From CABMKH01 sp040797625 (lineage in GTDB: Bacteria > Bacillota > Clostridia > Tissierellales > Tissierellaceae), in the NCBI GenBank assembly GCA_052067355.1, contig JBQHQH010000001.1, positions 248,001-312,000 on the forward strand: DNA of 64,000 nt, read 5' to 3'. Shown one piece after another: positions 52,918-62,995 of this stretch. Made by a program: the position numbers and the translations under genes. The first letter of the stretch is position 1. Each line of letters starts with the position of its first letter. The notes beneath the pieces are model-generated. The model saw nothing but the letters and a program-made list of their open reading frames with translations, was not told where the DNA came from and did not search any database.

Positions 52918-54194
52918 CCTATATCTAAAACACCTTCATCTTCATTTGCAGTCAAGTCTTTCTCCATCCAGTCTTTACCTTCAATCAATCTAGCTACCAT
53001 CATAGATACCACAGAATCTCCTGTACAATTTATCATTGTTGCTGGTGGATCTACTAAAAAGCCTACTGTTGCTATTATTGGAAAAGCCTCCATTGAAAAA
53101 CCATATAGATTCATAATAAGAACCTCTCCTATCAAACCTCCACCTGGAACAGCTGACATGACCATTCCATTTAATATGGCAACAACTGTAGCTATTATCC
53201 AAGTTCCAATACCTGTAAATTCCCTTCCAAATAGTCCATACATCAGAGATATTTTAAGTATAGCTGAAAATACAGATCCATCCATATGAACAGTTGCTCC
53301 AATAGGTAAGACTATCTCACGGATATCTTTTGGTACTCCCATATTTTTATTAGCTTGAAGATTTATAGGCAATGATGCAATGGAACTCTGAGTTCCTAAT
53401 GAAGTAGCTGCCACTGGTAAAATGTTTTTAAAGAATACCTTGACACCTTGAATTCCACCGGCAAAATAAGCATAACCAGCAAATCCAAATATAAAGTATA
53501 GTAGACACAATGGATAATACAGTAAAAGCATAGTTCTTGCATAAGTACCTAACAATTGAGGCCCCATATCTCCAATTAGATATGCAAAATAAGCTCCTAA
53601 ACCTATTGGCGCATAATACATGATAAAATTTACATACCTCATTATTACATCACTTATTAGTGTAAGTAAATCTACTAGCGGCTTTGCTCTCTCCCCAAAT
53701 GTACTGACTACAAATCCAAAGAGTATAGAGAATACTATTAAAGGCAACATATTCTGTCTAGAAAGTAAATCTACAAAATCTGGTACAGTTATGGAACTGA
53801 CTACCTGTTCACTAAAACTTAATTTTTCAACTGTGGCACTTTCATCTAATGGAAAATCTGTTCCCTCTGCAGGTTTAATGACTTGAACTGCCAAACTCAT
53901 TATTATAGAAGAAATTATACCTGTAATGACAAAGAGCAGCAACATATATCCTAATATCTTTCCAAGCCTTCTCATATTACTCATGCTTGCTACTGCACTA
54001 CTGATAGAAAAGAATACCACAGGGACTACTATGGCAAAGATTAGATTTAAAAATATGTCCCCTAACGGCTTTAATATCTTTGCATTTTCACCGAATATAA
54101 AGCCAATTATACACCCTATTATGATGCCGGATATTAGGATTAGTGGAAATCTATAGGCCTTCAAAACAGATTTCCTATCTAATGTATTGGTCAT
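52914..54194 (-). CDS. Dicarboxylate/amino acid:cation symporter (DAACS family)
   Basis: A 426-residue membrane protein of the GltP/GltT/SstT type, which take up glutamate, aspartate, serine/threonine or C4-dicarboxylates with Na+ or H+. Reading along it: LIFAIVVPVVFFSISSAVAS, then the serine-rich hairpin AATSLGTQSSIASLP, PIGATVHMDGSVF, and PGGGLIGEVLIMNLYG. About eight membrane segments and two re-entrant hairpins fit the family. The strong AAGGGGG ribosome site precedes the ATG. Confidence 0.92.
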   Translation of the reverse strand: MTNTLDRKSVLKAYRFPLILISGIIIGCIIGFIFGENAKILKPLGDIFLNLIFAIVVPVVFFSISSAVASMSNMRRLGKILGYMLLLFVITGIISSIIMSLAVQVIKPAEGTDFPLDESATVEKLSFSEQVVSSITVPDFVDLLSRQNMLPLIVFSILFGFVVSTFGERAKPLVDLLTLISDVIMRYVNFIMYYAPIGLGAYFAYLIGDMGPQLLGTYARTMLLLYYPLCLLYFIFGFAGYAYFAGGIQGVKVFFKNILPVAATSLGTQSSIASLPINLQANKNMGVPKDIREIVLPIGATVHMDGSVFSAILKISLMYGLFGREFTGIGTWIIATVVAILNGMVMSAVPGGGLIGEVLIMNLYGFSMEAFPIIATVGFLVDPPATMINCTGDSVVSMMVARLIEGKDWMEKDLTANEDEGVLDIG

Positions 54195-54310
54195 ATTATT
54201 TTCCCCCTTTTTATTTTAATTTTTAATCTCATAGAGTTTTATATTAAATCATATGACAATTTATGTATAATTTACGTTTTTTAAGTAGCTTTCATACTTT
54301 ATATAATAAA

Positions 54311-54347
54311 AAAATGTGTAAATCATGAAATGACTTACACATTTTTT
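54311..54347 (-). terminator. Terminator of mtnA
   Basis: AAAATGTGTAAATCA and TGACTTACACATTTTTT arms, loop TGAAA, immediately downstream of the mtnA stop; a T run follows on the minus strand. Confidence 0.85.
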
Positions 54348-54350
54348 ACC

Positions 54351-55382
54351 TTATTTTAATTTTCCTATATTTTCCCTATATGGTGCTGTTATAATTCCCT
54401 TTTCTGTAATTATTCCCGTTATATTCTCCCATGGTGTTACATCAAATGCTGGATTATATACCTCTACTTCCTCTGCTGCTATCCTTATATTATCTATATG
54501 AGTGACTTCAATACTATCTCTTTCTTCTATTTCTATCTCATCTCCTGAATCTATTTCAAAATCTATGGTACTAATAGGTGCTGCAATATAAAAAGGCACA
54601 TTATAAGCTTTAGCTACTACAGATAACATAAATGTCCCTATCTTATTTGCCGTATCTCCATTTAAAGCTATTCTATCAGCTCCTACTACTATTACATCTA
54701 TCTTTCCATCTCTTATTAAACTTGCTGCTACATTATCTGCTATTAATTTGCAGGGGATATTTTCCCTTACTAACTCCCATGCAGTAAGTTTAGCCCCTTG
54801 GAGCCTTGGTCTTGTTTCATCTGCATAGATTAGAATATCTTTTCCTGAATAATGTGCTGATCTTATGACTCCTAATGCAGTTCCATATCCTACAGTTGCC
54901 AAAGCTCCTGCATTGCAATGAGTCAATATTGTAGCATTTTGAGGAATTATCTCATTTCCATATTTACCTATACTCTTATTGATCTCTATGTCTTCAATAG
55001 ATATCCTATTTGCTAATCTCTCTACCTCCTTGTATATCTCCCTATTTGTCAAATCATTATTTTCTTTAACTAGTGTTCGCATTCTATCTATGGCCCACAT
55101 CAGATTTACTGCAGTAGGTCTAGCTCTATATAGTATATTCATAGCATCTTCTAGATTATTTAAAAAATCAAACTTATCTAATCCTATAAATTCCTTTGCT
55201 GCTAAAACTACACCATATGCTGCAGCAGCTCCTATAGCTGGTGCTCCCCTTACTACCATATCTCTTATGGCAAAGTCTACATCCCTATAGTTATTACATT
55301 CAAATATTATGTACTCCGTCGGTAACTTTCTCTGATCTATTAAATAGAGTTTGTCATCTTTAAATTCCATAGTCTTAAACAT
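54351..55382 (-). CDS. mtnA: S-methyl-5-thioribose-1-phosphate isomerase
   Basis: Isomerises methylthioribose-1-phosphate to the ribulose form in methionine salvage; related to eIF2B subunits. The 343 residues are typical. Conserved patches are VRGAPAIGAAAAYGV, ILTHCNAGALATVGYGTALG with the catalytic Cys, YADETRPRLQGAKLTAWEL and VVGADRIALNGDTANKIGT with the catalytic Asp. No other salvage gene is adjacent, so it may serve in disposal of thioribose from SAM enzymes. Confidence 0.96.
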   Translation of the reverse strand: MFKTMEFKDDKLYLIDQRKLPTEYIIFECNNYRDVDFAIRDMVVRGAPAIGAAAAYGVVLAAKEFIGLDKFDFLNNLEDAMNILYRARPTAVNLMWAIDRMRTLVKENNDLTNREIYKEVERLANRISIEDIEINKSIGKYGNEIIPQNATILTHCNAGALATVGYGTALGVIRSAHYSGKDILIYADETRPRLQGAKLTAWELVRENIPCKLIADNVAASLIRDGKIDVIVVGADRIALNGDTANKIGTFMLSVVAKAYNVPFYIAAPISTIDFEIDSGDEIEIEERDSIEVTHIDNIRIAAEEVEVYNPAFDVTPWENITGIITEKGIITAPYRENIGKLK

Positions 55383-55477
55383 ATCCTATCCCCTTTCATA
55401 CTCATACTATATTTTTCACCATTATACTATTCTACAAATATTGGTAAACTCCTTCTTTTTTATCTTTTCTATATTCG

Positions 55478-55676
55478 GTTCCCATATTTATAAGATAGGT
55501 GATTTCACAGAGATTAGCCAAATCAAGACTTCTATATTGCAGATGGATCTCTAGTCATATTATTTCAACTGTATGAGATTACTCCATACTATGTAGATAT
55601 ACCTTATTTCCCAATCTCCATATATGAATTAGAAGATATAATATCTGAAGCAGGTTCTCTTAAGAGAATGTTTTAA
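55478..55676 (+). pseudogene. Remnant of a DUF3298/RsiV-like C-terminus
   Basis: The plus strand encodes, after a frameshift, DFYIADGSLVILFQLYEI and TPYYVDIPYFPISIYELE up to a TAA at 55674-55676. The pattern DG-LVI-F--YEI-PY----P-F-I is that of DUF3298 domains at the ends of RsiV-type anti-sigma proteins. Upstream, SHIYKIGDFTEISQIK continues it in another frame. No start or upstream part remains, so this is a gene scar. The rest of 55383-55477 shows nothing. Confidence 0.65.
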
Positions 55677-55711
55677 AAAAATATAGAGTGCATATGCACT
55701 CTATATTTTTT
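55676..55711 (-). terminator. 36-bp palindromic terminator of the hydrogenase operon
   Basis: A perfect palindrome centred on CATATG with A/T ends; six T follow the stem on each strand. It lies 7 bp after the hydF stop. Confidence 0.85.
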
Positions 55712-55717
55712 GTATAT

Positions 55718-56992
55718 TTAAAGGGGATTTAACGGGGATTCATTAGATTCATTAGATTGAACAAAAGCCGTCCCCGCATTGGTAAATACATGTACTGCCC
55801 TATTGAGTATACCCTTTAAATATGCCAGTACCATTCCATAATTAGTAATGGGAATATTGTGATCTTTACACATCTGAATCCTATTTAACATAGTCTTTTT
55901 GTTTAACATACAAGATCCACAGTGAATTACTAAATCTATACCTTCCAAATCTCTTGGAAATACCTGCCCTGCTCCAAATTCAAAATCTATTTGTCTATCT
56001 ATATATCTTTCCAACATCTTTGGGATTTTAACTTTTCCTATATCTTCATGTGAAGTATTATGAGTACAACTCTCCATAATTAGCACCCTTGGATGAGCTT
56101 TCTCCTTCAACTTTTCAACGCACTTAATCCCCTCTAAAAACATACCTAGATCACCTTTTTGCCTAGCCATAATTATGGAAAAACTAGTCAAATTAATCTC
56201 TTTTGGTACATTCTCTTCTACTTTTTTAAATATCTGAGAATCTGTAACTATTAAATCTACATCTTTTAAGTCTTCCAATGCTGATACAAGTTCCGTATCT
56301 CGTACTATATAGGACTTGATTCCATGGTCTAGACAGTCTCTAATGAGCTGAACTTGAGGCAATATAAGTCTACCTTTAGGAGCTTCCTCATCTATAGTGA
56401 CTACCATGATTACCTTGCCACCATAGGGAACTATGTCTCCTACCAAAGTCTCATGTCTATCCACTATAGTTCCAAGTCTTTTCATCAACTCATATTTTAA
56501 GTTGACTATAGTACTCTCATCATTCGTAGAAACAAATAGGACATTCTCTCTATTCAATCTCCACTGTATTGCCCTCTTTATATCCTTTAATTCTTCTTCC
56601 GAAACTAGATCTATCTTATTTATAAGGATAATATAGGGAATATTCTTTTCTTTAAATTTCTTTACAAGCTGAGGATAGAACATATCATCTATATCTTCTA
56701 TGTCCATTACATAGATTGCAAAGTCTGCCTTTTCAAGAGTTTCCATCGTCTTATCTACTCTTAATATTCCTAATTCTCCTTCATCGTCTAATCCACCAGT
56801 ATCTATAAATACTACAGGTCCAATAGAAAGCAACTCCATAGCCTTGGATACTGGATCTGTAGTAGTTCCCTTAACATCCGATACTAAAGAGATATCCTGT
56901 CCTATTATCTTGTTCATGATAGAAGATTTGCCTACATTTCTCTTTCCATAGAATATTATGTGCTTTCTATTTGCCTTCGGTGTACTATTCAT
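55718..56992 (-). CDS. hydF: [FeFe] hydrogenase maturation GTPase HydF
   Basis: The scaffold that holds the 2Fe precursor and delivers it to HydA. The GTPase domain (about 1-165) has GKRNVGKSS and NKIDLV. The C-terminal cluster domain has ESCTHNTSHED and IHCGSCML, the CxH...HCxxC ligand set. The frame is open to 57007, but the ATG at 56990-56992 follows GAGGAG at the right distance (424 residues). It is the last gene of the hydrogenase operon. Confidence 0.97.
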   Translation of the reverse strand: MNSTPKANRKHIIFYGKRNVGKSSIMNKIIGQDISLVSDVKGTTTDPVSKAMELLSIGPVVFIDTGGLDDEGELGILRVDKTMETLEKADFAIYVMDIEDIDDMFYPQLVKKFKEKNIPYIILINKIDLVSEEELKDIKRAIQWRLNRENVLFVSTNDESTIVNLKYELMKRLGTIVDRHETLVGDIVPYGGKVIMVVTIDEEAPKGRLILPQVQLIRDCLDHGIKSYIVRDTELVSALEDLKDVDLIVTDSQIFKKVEENVPKEINLTSFSIIMARQKGDLGMFLEGIKCVEKLKEKAHPRVLIMESCTHNTSHEDIGKVKIPKMLERYIDRQIDFEFGAGQVFPRDLEGIDLVIHCGSCMLNKKTMLNRIQMCKDHNIPITNYGMVLAYLKGILNRAVHVFTNAGTAFVQSNESNESPLNPL

Positions 56993-57007
56993 AGATATTC
57001 TCCTCAA

Positions 57008-58378
57008 TTAAAGATATAGATCTCTTTTGCCTTCTTTGATTTTTCCTATATTGTCCCTTACAAGCTCTCTTATCTTGTCTGCCTTGATATTTAATAATTC
57101 TCTATCTACAATACTATCTACCAAGCTCTGCAATTCTTTATCACCATAGTCTGCAGCATATTCTACTAAGGTCATAAGAGCATTAGGATGACACACATTT
57201 TGTATTTCCCCAGTTTTAGCCAATTGCATAAATCTATCACCAGTTCTTCCCATCCTATAACAAGCCGTACAATAGGATGGTATGTGCCCACATTCTATTA
57301 ATTCTCTTATAACCTCAAAGGGCTTTCTACTATCTGATACTAAAAATTGAGAAGTGTCTTTCTCTTCCCTTTCCTTGTACCCTCCTACTCCAGTACAAGA
57401 ACCTGCACTAACTTGAGATACTCCATATTCTATAACCTCTCTTCTCATCTCATGGCTCTCTCTAGTAGATAATATGATTCCAGTAAATGGAACTGCAAGT
57501 CTAATTATGGCTACAATCTTTTTAAATTCTTCATCAGTAACAATATATGGAAATTGTTCGAAATCCATTCCTATTGCCTTTTTTATCCTTGGAACAGAAA
57601 TAGTATGAAATCCCACTCCAAATTTCTTCTCTAAATGCTCATTGTGGAGCATCAGTCCCAACACCTCAAATTTATAATCATATAGCCCTAATAATACTCC
57701 ACCGCCTACATCATCTATACCTGCTTCCATAGCCCTATCAAAAGCAGTAGTATGATATTTATAGCTAGTCTTCGGTCCTCTTAAATGCATCTTATTATAG
57801 GTATCCTCATGGTATGTCTCTTGGAACAATATATAAGTTCCTATACCTACTTCTTTCAACTTTCTATAGTTTTCCACCGTAGTAGCAGCTATATTTACAT
57901 TAACTCTCCTTATATTTCCATTTTCATTATAGGTATCATAGATTGTCTTTATAGCATCTAATATATAGTCTATATTGCAATTTATAGGATCCTCTCCTGC
58001 CTCTAATGCAAGTCTCTTATGTCCCATCTTCTCTAGGATCATTACCTCTTCTCTTATCTCTTCCATAGTAAGCTTTCTTCTCTTAAAGTCATTATCATTT
58101 TTATATCCGCAATAAACACAATTATTGACACAATAGCTGCTTAAATAAAGTGGAGCAAATATAACTATCCTATTGCCATATATATCTCTTTTGATTTCTC
58201 CAGCTATTTTAAATATCTCTTTTAGGTAATCTTCGTCCTCAGCTTGAAGTAAAATAGCTATATCACTATGGGATAGTCCTTTCTTCTCCTTTGCCTTATC
58301 CAGTACTCGTCGTATATCTGTTTCTGTAGCACCTTTAGCTTCTTCTAACAATCCATATATATATTCATGATCTATCAT
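57008..58378 (-). CDS. hydG: [FeFe] hydrogenase maturase HydG (tyrosine lyase)
   Basis: Radical SAM enzyme that cleaves tyrosine to provide CO and CN- ligands for the H-cluster. The radical SAM cluster motif CVNNCVYCGY is near residue 95. The C-terminal auxiliary-cluster motif is CTACYRMGRTGDRF followed by NVCHPNA, matching CxxCx22C. The 456 residues are slightly below the usual 470. The start overlaps the hydE stop by 14 bp, with GGAGGG before the ATG. Confidence 0.97.
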   Translation of the reverse strand: MIDHEYIYGLLEEAKGATETDIRRVLDKAKEKKGLSHSDIAILLQAEDEDYLKEIFKIAGEIKRDIYGNRIVIFAPLYLSSYCVNNCVYCGYKNDNDFKRRKLTMEEIREEVMILEKMGHKRLALEAGEDPINCNIDYILDAIKTIYDTYNENGNIRRVNVNIAATTVENYRKLKEVGIGTYILFQETYHEDTYNKMHLRGPKTSYKYHTTAFDRAMEAGIDDVGGGVLLGLYDYKFEVLGLMLHNEHLEKKFGVGFHTISVPRIKKAIGMDFEQFPYIVTDEEFKKIVAIIRLAVPFTGIILSTRESHEMRREVIEYGVSQVSAGSCTGVGGYKEREEKDTSQFLVSDSRKPFEVIRELIECGHIPSYCTACYRMGRTGDRFMQLAKTGEIQNVCHPNALMTLVEYAADYGDKELQSLVDSIVDRELLNIKADKIRELVRDNIGKIKEGKRDLYL

Positions 58379-59453
58379 GGCTTTCCCTCCACTTTATATT
58401 ATCACCTCTTGACATATCTACAGAAAGTCCTATTTCCTCTATACTTTTTTCGATGAAATTTTTACATTCTCCACCTTCATAACCCATGGAGAACTTTCCA
58501 TCATATAGAGAATAATCTCCCCTAACATCTGTAGGTGATAAATTTGGCATGATTACATTTGCTCCTGATTTTAAAGCTTGTTTTCTTCCGTTTAAGTCTA
58601 TAGAGCTTAATGCAGTAGTAGCGGGAAGCAAGACATTAGGTAAGAATAATCTAATCAATGCCAGCATAGTAATAGTATCCCGTGCTGTGCCACTTCTCTC
58701 ATCTTTATATATAGTATCCTTGTGAGGGATAAATGGACCTATACCAACCATCTCAGGTTCTAGTTTCTTTAAAAACATGATATCTTGAACTAAGTTTTCT
58801 ACCTTTTGTCCTGGTATACCTACCATAAATCCAGCTCCTACTTGATAACCGATTTTCTTTAAATCATATAGGCATCTCATTCTATTTTTAAAGCTAGAGC
58901 TTACATGTATCCTATTAAATAACTCTTCATTAGCTGTTTCGTGTCTTAACAGATATCTATCTACTCCAGCTCTATAATATCTCTCATAAGATTCATAGTC
59001 CTTTTCACCTATAGAAAGGGTGATGGCAACATCAGGATATCTAGACTTTATCTTTGATATCATATCCTCTATGATATCATCAGTAAAATATATATCTTCA
59101 CCGCCTTGTAAGATAAAAGTTCTAAATCCCAATTTATATCCACGATTACAACAGTCTAATATCTCCTCTACTGTCAATCTATATCGATGAATATTGCCAT
59201 TCTCTCTGTTTATTCCGCAGTATTTACAATCCATCTTACAATGATTGGTAAATTCTATTAGTCCTCTCATATAGACCTTATTTCCATAGACCTTCACCCT
59301 AGTTTCATAGGCCCTACTTAAGAGATATTCTCTTTCATCGTCTCTCATATTCGTCAAGATATATCCGATCTTTTCTGGAGATAGTTCATTATTTCTAAAT
59401 AACTCTTCAATACATTCCAGAACTGTTCTATTACTTCCTATCTTTGTGCACAT
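58365..59453 (-). CDS. hydE: [FeFe] hydrogenase maturase HydE
   Basis: Radical SAM protein that helps to build the dithiolate bridge of the H-cluster. CKMDCKYCGIN is the cluster motif near residue 73, followed by LTVEEILDCCNRGYKLG and FILQGGEDIYFTDD. The 362 residues fit the family. The PylB/BioB-like end (PTDVRGDYSLYDGK) is also present. It overlaps hydA by 23 bp. Confidence 0.96.
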   Translation of the reverse strand: MCTKIGSNRTVLECIEELFRNNELSPEKIGYILTNMRDDEREYLLSRAYETRVKVYGNKVYMRGLIEFTNHCKMDCKYCGINRENGNIHRYRLTVEEILDCCNRGYKLGFRTFILQGGEDIYFTDDIIEDMISKIKSRYPDVAITLSIGEKDYESYERYYRAGVDRYLLRHETANEELFNRIHVSSSFKNRMRCLYDLKKIGYQVGAGFMVGIPGQKVENLVQDIMFLKKLEPEMVGIGPFIPHKDTIYKDERSGTARDTITMLALIRLFLPNVLLPATTALSSIDLNGRKQALKSGANVIMPNLSPTDVRGDYSLYDGKFSMGYEGGECKNFIEKSIEEIGLSVDMSRGDNIKWRESHDRS

Positions 59454-61122
59454 GGATCAGATCCTTTTTGTCCTTTAGTAGACCATCAAACAATGATGTC
59501 ACTAATGGATTGTATTCTGAACTCTTTATAAATGAAGTCCTATCTATCTTATAAAGCCCCTTAGCTCTATCTCTTCTCATATTTATATCTACAGGTGCTG
59601 GCTGACCTCCACCTGCTATACATCCTCCCTTGCAGGCCATTACCTCTACAAAGTCATAATGTCTCTCACCTGATTTTATATGCTTTACTAATTTATCTGC
59701 ACTCTTTAAACCATGGACTATGGCAACTCGAACTTCCTTACCTTCTATATTGAATATAGCTTCCTTTATATCTTCCATGCCTCTAACATTTTTAAATATT
59801 ACATCCTTATCTAAATGATCTGGTTTATCCTTTAATAGTCTAGTAACTACTGCTTCAGAAACCCCACCAGTAGAACCGAATATCACTCCAGAACCACTAG
59901 CTAAACCAAAAGGCATATCAAAGGATTCATCTTCTAACTCTTCAAATACTATACCAGCTTCCTTTATCATTCTAGCCAATTCCTGTGTAGTGATGACTAT
60001 ATCCACATCTCTAATTCCATCTCTTTGGAATTCTTCTCTAGCTGCTTCTGCCTTCTTAGCTGTACATGGCATAATGGAAACCATTATAGTCTCTTTTCCA
60101 TCTTCTTTATCCTTGTCTTTATAATATTCCTTGATCACTGCCCCGAACATCTGTTGAGGTGATTTACAAGATGAGATGTTATTTTCCAATTCTGGATATC
60201 TATTTTCTGCAAAGCTTACCCACCCAGGACAACATGATGTAAATAGAGGTAGATTTTCACCATTTGTCAATCTTTCAAGGAATTCATTGCTTTCCTCTAT
60301 AACAGTCATATCAGCAGCAAATGCAGTATCATATACTTCATCTACTCCTATCATCTTTAAAGCTGCAACGATTTTCCCTATAGTAATCTCTCCTGTAGGT
60401 AAACCGAACCTTTCTCCTAACGCTACTCTAACTGCTGGAGCAATTTGTACAACTACTCTCTTAGTCTTGTCACCTATTACATTCCAAAAATCTTCTCTAT
60501 TATCTTTTACAGTTATAGCTCCAGTAGGACAGACTGTTCGACATTGGCCACAACTTACACAGTTAACCTCACCAATTTTTCTATCAAAAGCTGGTGATAT
60601 CTTTATATTTGCACCTCTATGTGTAAAGCTTAGAGCTGCAACTCCTTGAACTTCTTCACAAACCCTTACACAATCTCCACAATATATACATTTATTTGGA
60701 TTCCTTACTATTCCATAACTAGAATCATCTATAGGTAATCTATGTTGATTTTCCTTAAATCTAATCTTATCAATACCAAAACGACGTGCTAATGATTGTA
60801 GATCACATCTACCAGTTATATTACAAGCAGTACAGTCCCTATCGTGATTGGATAATAGAAGTTCCAATATCACCTTTCTATATTTCCTTAGTCTAGGTGT
60901 ATTTGTATATATCTTCATGCCATCCCTTGGAATTTGAGAGCAGGATGTAAATATCTTTCCTCTATCATCTTCAACGATACACATTCTACAAGCGCCATAT
61001 AGACTTAATTCTGAATAGTAACAAAATGTAGGTAGATCTATACCTGCTTTTCTCACTACTTCTAGAACATTCTTCTCTCCATTAAACTCTACTTTCCTAT
61101 CATCTATTATCATAGTTCCCAT
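59431..61122 (-). CDS. hydA: Electron-bifurcating [FeFe] hydrogenase subunit HydA
   Basis: Catalytic subunit, about 563 residues. The N-terminal [2Fe-2S] domain (CYYSELSLYGACRMC) is followed by the His-ligated [4Fe-4S] motif HDRDCTACNITGRC and two further [4Fe-4S] motifs (CIYCGDCVRVCEE, CVSCGQCRTVCP). The H-cluster boxes are all intact: L1 FTSCCPGW, L2 SIMPCTAKK, L3 EVMACKGGCIAGGGQP. The frame opens at 61155, but the ATG at 61120-61122 follows GGGAGG. Forming a trimer with HydB and HydC, it makes H2 from reduced ferredoxin and NADH together. Confidence 0.97.
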   Translation of the reverse strand: MGTMIIDDRKVEFNGEKNVLEVVRKAGIDLPTFCYYSELSLYGACRMCIVEDDRGKIFTSCSQIPRDGMKIYTNTPRLRKYRKVILELLLSNHDRDCTACNITGRCDLQSLARRFGIDKIRFKENQHRLPIDDSSYGIVRNPNKCIYCGDCVRVCEEVQGVAALSFTHRGANIKISPAFDRKIGEVNCVSCGQCRTVCPTGAITVKDNREDFWNVIGDKTKRVVVQIAPAVRVALGERFGLPTGEITIGKIVAALKMIGVDEVYDTAFAADMTVIEESNEFLERLTNGENLPLFTSCCPGWVSFAENRYPELENNISSCKSPQQMFGAVIKEYYKDKDKEDGKETIMVSIMPCTAKKAEAAREEFQRDGIRDVDIVITTQELARMIKEAGIVFEELEDESFDMPFGLASGSGVIFGSTGGVSEAVVTRLLKDKPDHLDKDVIFKNVRGMEDIKEAIFNIEGKEVRVAIVHGLKSADKLVKHIKSGERHYDFVEVMACKGGCIAGGGQPAPVDINMRRDRAKGLYKIDRTSFIKSSEYNPLVTSLFDGLLKDKKDLIHVHKDRK

Positions 61123-61126
61123 TTTT

Positions 61127-62995
61127 TTATACCTCCCCAATAGCTTTAAATGCACAGGATTCTATACAAGCGCCACATTTAATACACTTTTCTTGATCTA
61201 TAACATAAGGATGTTTTACCTTACCTTTGATTGCGCTTACTGGACATAGCCTTGCACATTTACTACATCCCTTACATAGTGTTTCATCTATCTTTATCAC
61301 CTTTAGATTAGGACAATTCTTAGTTGGACATCTCTTGTCCACTACATGGCTTAGATATTCATCCCTAAAGTATTTTAAAGAACTCATTACTGGGAATGCA
61401 GCAGTCTTTCCTAAACCACATAGGGAAGTATTAGTTATGGTATCTGCTAACTCTTCAAGCAGTTGCAAATCTTCTAAAGTACCTTTTCCATCGACTATAT
61501 CATTCAATATTTCTAACATCCTCTTGGTTCCCTCTCTACAAGGCACGCATTTACCACAGGATTCATTTTGAGTAAAGCCCATGAAGAATCTAGCCACTTC
61601 AACCATACATGTATCTTCATCCATTACTACCATTCCGCCAGAACCTATCATAGCTCCTACTTCTTTTAATGAGTCAAAGTCCAATTTCATATCCAAATAT
61701 TCTTCAGTCAAACATCCTCCTGATGGTCCACCTATTTGAACTGCCTTAAACTTCTTCCCATTCTTAATACCGCCACCTATATCAAATATTACTTGACGTA
61801 ATGTAGCACCCATTGGTACCTCTATTAATCCAGTATTGTTTACATTACCTGTAAGAGCAAATGCCTTGGTACCTGGACTGTCTTTTGTACCAAAGGATTT
61901 AAACCAATCTGAACCCTTCATAATTATGTATCTAACATTGGCAAATGTCTCTACATTATTTAGAACTGTTGGTTTTTTCCATAATCCTTCTTCCACAGTC
62001 CTCTTTGCTCTAACTCTAGGCATCCCTCTTTCCCCTTCTATAGATGCTATAAGAGCACTACCTTCACCACATACAAATGCTCCTGCTCCTTTACTTATGT
62101 GTATATCGAAGGAAAGATCTGTTCCCAATATATTTTTACCTAGTAATCCAAGCTCTCTAGCTCGATCTATTGCTATATTCAACCTCTCTATAGCCAATGG
62201 ATACTCAGCCCTTACATATATATATCCTTCCTTTGCTCCTGTAGCATAAGCTGCTATGGTCATTCCCTCTATTACAGAATGAGGATCTCCCTCCATAATA
62301 CTTCTGTCCATGAAAGCGCCTGGGTCTCCTTCATCTCCATTACAGATTACATATTTCATATCACTATCATATGAAAGAACTTGAGACCATTTCTTCCCTG
62401 CTGGGAATCCACCGCCTCCTCTTCCTCTTAGATTGGCATTTTGAATTTCCGTACATACTTCTTCAGAAGTCATTTCACTTAATACCTTTGTTAAAGCCTG
62501 ATACCCATTAAAGGCAATATACTCTTCTATAGACTCTGCATCTATATGTCCACAATGTTCAAGGACTAATCTAGTCTGCTCTTTATAAAATGGAATAGAT
62601 TCTTGAGTGTGATATATTTTTTCATCTAGCTTATACATCAATCTCTCAACAGGCTTATCTTCTATAAGAGTTTGATTTACTATATCCTCACAATCCTCTA
62701 CTTTCACCTTTAAGTATAGATATTTTTCTGGTTCTATCCTCACCAATGGTCCTGCCTCACAAAATCCATGACATCCACTTTTTTTGACACTTATTCCCTC
62801 TTCTTTTTCCAATTCAACATCTACTAATAATCCCTTTTCCTTTATTAACCTCTTCAATTCAGCATATACATCCATAGATCCACCAGCTACACAACCAGTA
62901 CCACCACAGACTATAACTCTCTTATATTGTTTATCTAAAGATTTCTTAAACTTTTCTCTATATGTTTTAAATTCTTCAATGGAATTAATTTTCAT
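61127..62995 (-). CDS. hydB: Bifurcating hydrogenase NADH/FMN subunit HydB (NuoF-like)
   Basis: A 622-residue flavoprotein. The N-terminal thioredoxin-like [2Fe-2S] domain has VCGGTGCVAGG and SGCHGFCEAGP. The NuoF core binds NADH and FMN (RGRGGGGFPAGKKW, CNGDEGDPGAFMDR) and a [4Fe-4S] cluster (ESCGKCVPCREGT). The C-terminal part adds a two-[4Fe-4S] ferredoxin (CKGCSKCARLCP, CIKCGACIESC). This is the layout of HydB in bifurcating hydrogenases. Its start overlaps the hydC stop by 11 bp. Confidence 0.97.
   Translation of the reverse strand: MKINSIEEFKTYREKFKKSLDKQYKRVIVCGGTGCVAGGSMDVYAELKRLIKEKGLLVDVELEKEEGISVKKSGCHGFCEAGPLVRIEPEKYLYLKVKVEDCEDIVNQTLIEDKPVERLMYKLDEKIYHTQESIPFYKEQTRLVLEHCGHIDAESIEEYIAFNGYQALTKVLSEMTSEEVCTEIQNANLRGRGGGGFPAGKKWSQVLSYDSDMKYVICNGDEGDPGAFMDRSIMEGDPHSVIEGMTIAAYATGAKEGYIYVRAEYPLAIERLNIAIDRARELGLLGKNILGTDLSFDIHISKGAGAFVCGEGSALIASIEGERGMPRVRAKRTVEEGLWKKPTVLNNVETFANVRYIIMKGSDWFKSFGTKDSPGTKAFALTGNVNNTGLIEVPMGATLRQVIFDIGGGIKNGKKFKAVQIGGPSGGCLTEEYLDMKLDFDSLKEVGAMIGSGGMVVMDEDTCMVEVARFFMGFTQNESCGKCVPCREGTKRMLEILNDIVDGKGTLEDLQLLEELADTITNTSLCGLGKTAAFPVMSSLKYFRDEYLSHVVDKRCPTKNCPNLKVIKIDETLCKGCSKCARLCPVSAIKGKVKHPYVIDQEKCIKCGACIESCAFKAIGEV

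Noticed and set aside
54195..54310. Possible sigma-54 promoter before the dicarboxylate symporter
   Set aside because: No GG-N10-GC pattern is present; only AT-rich vegetative-type sequence.
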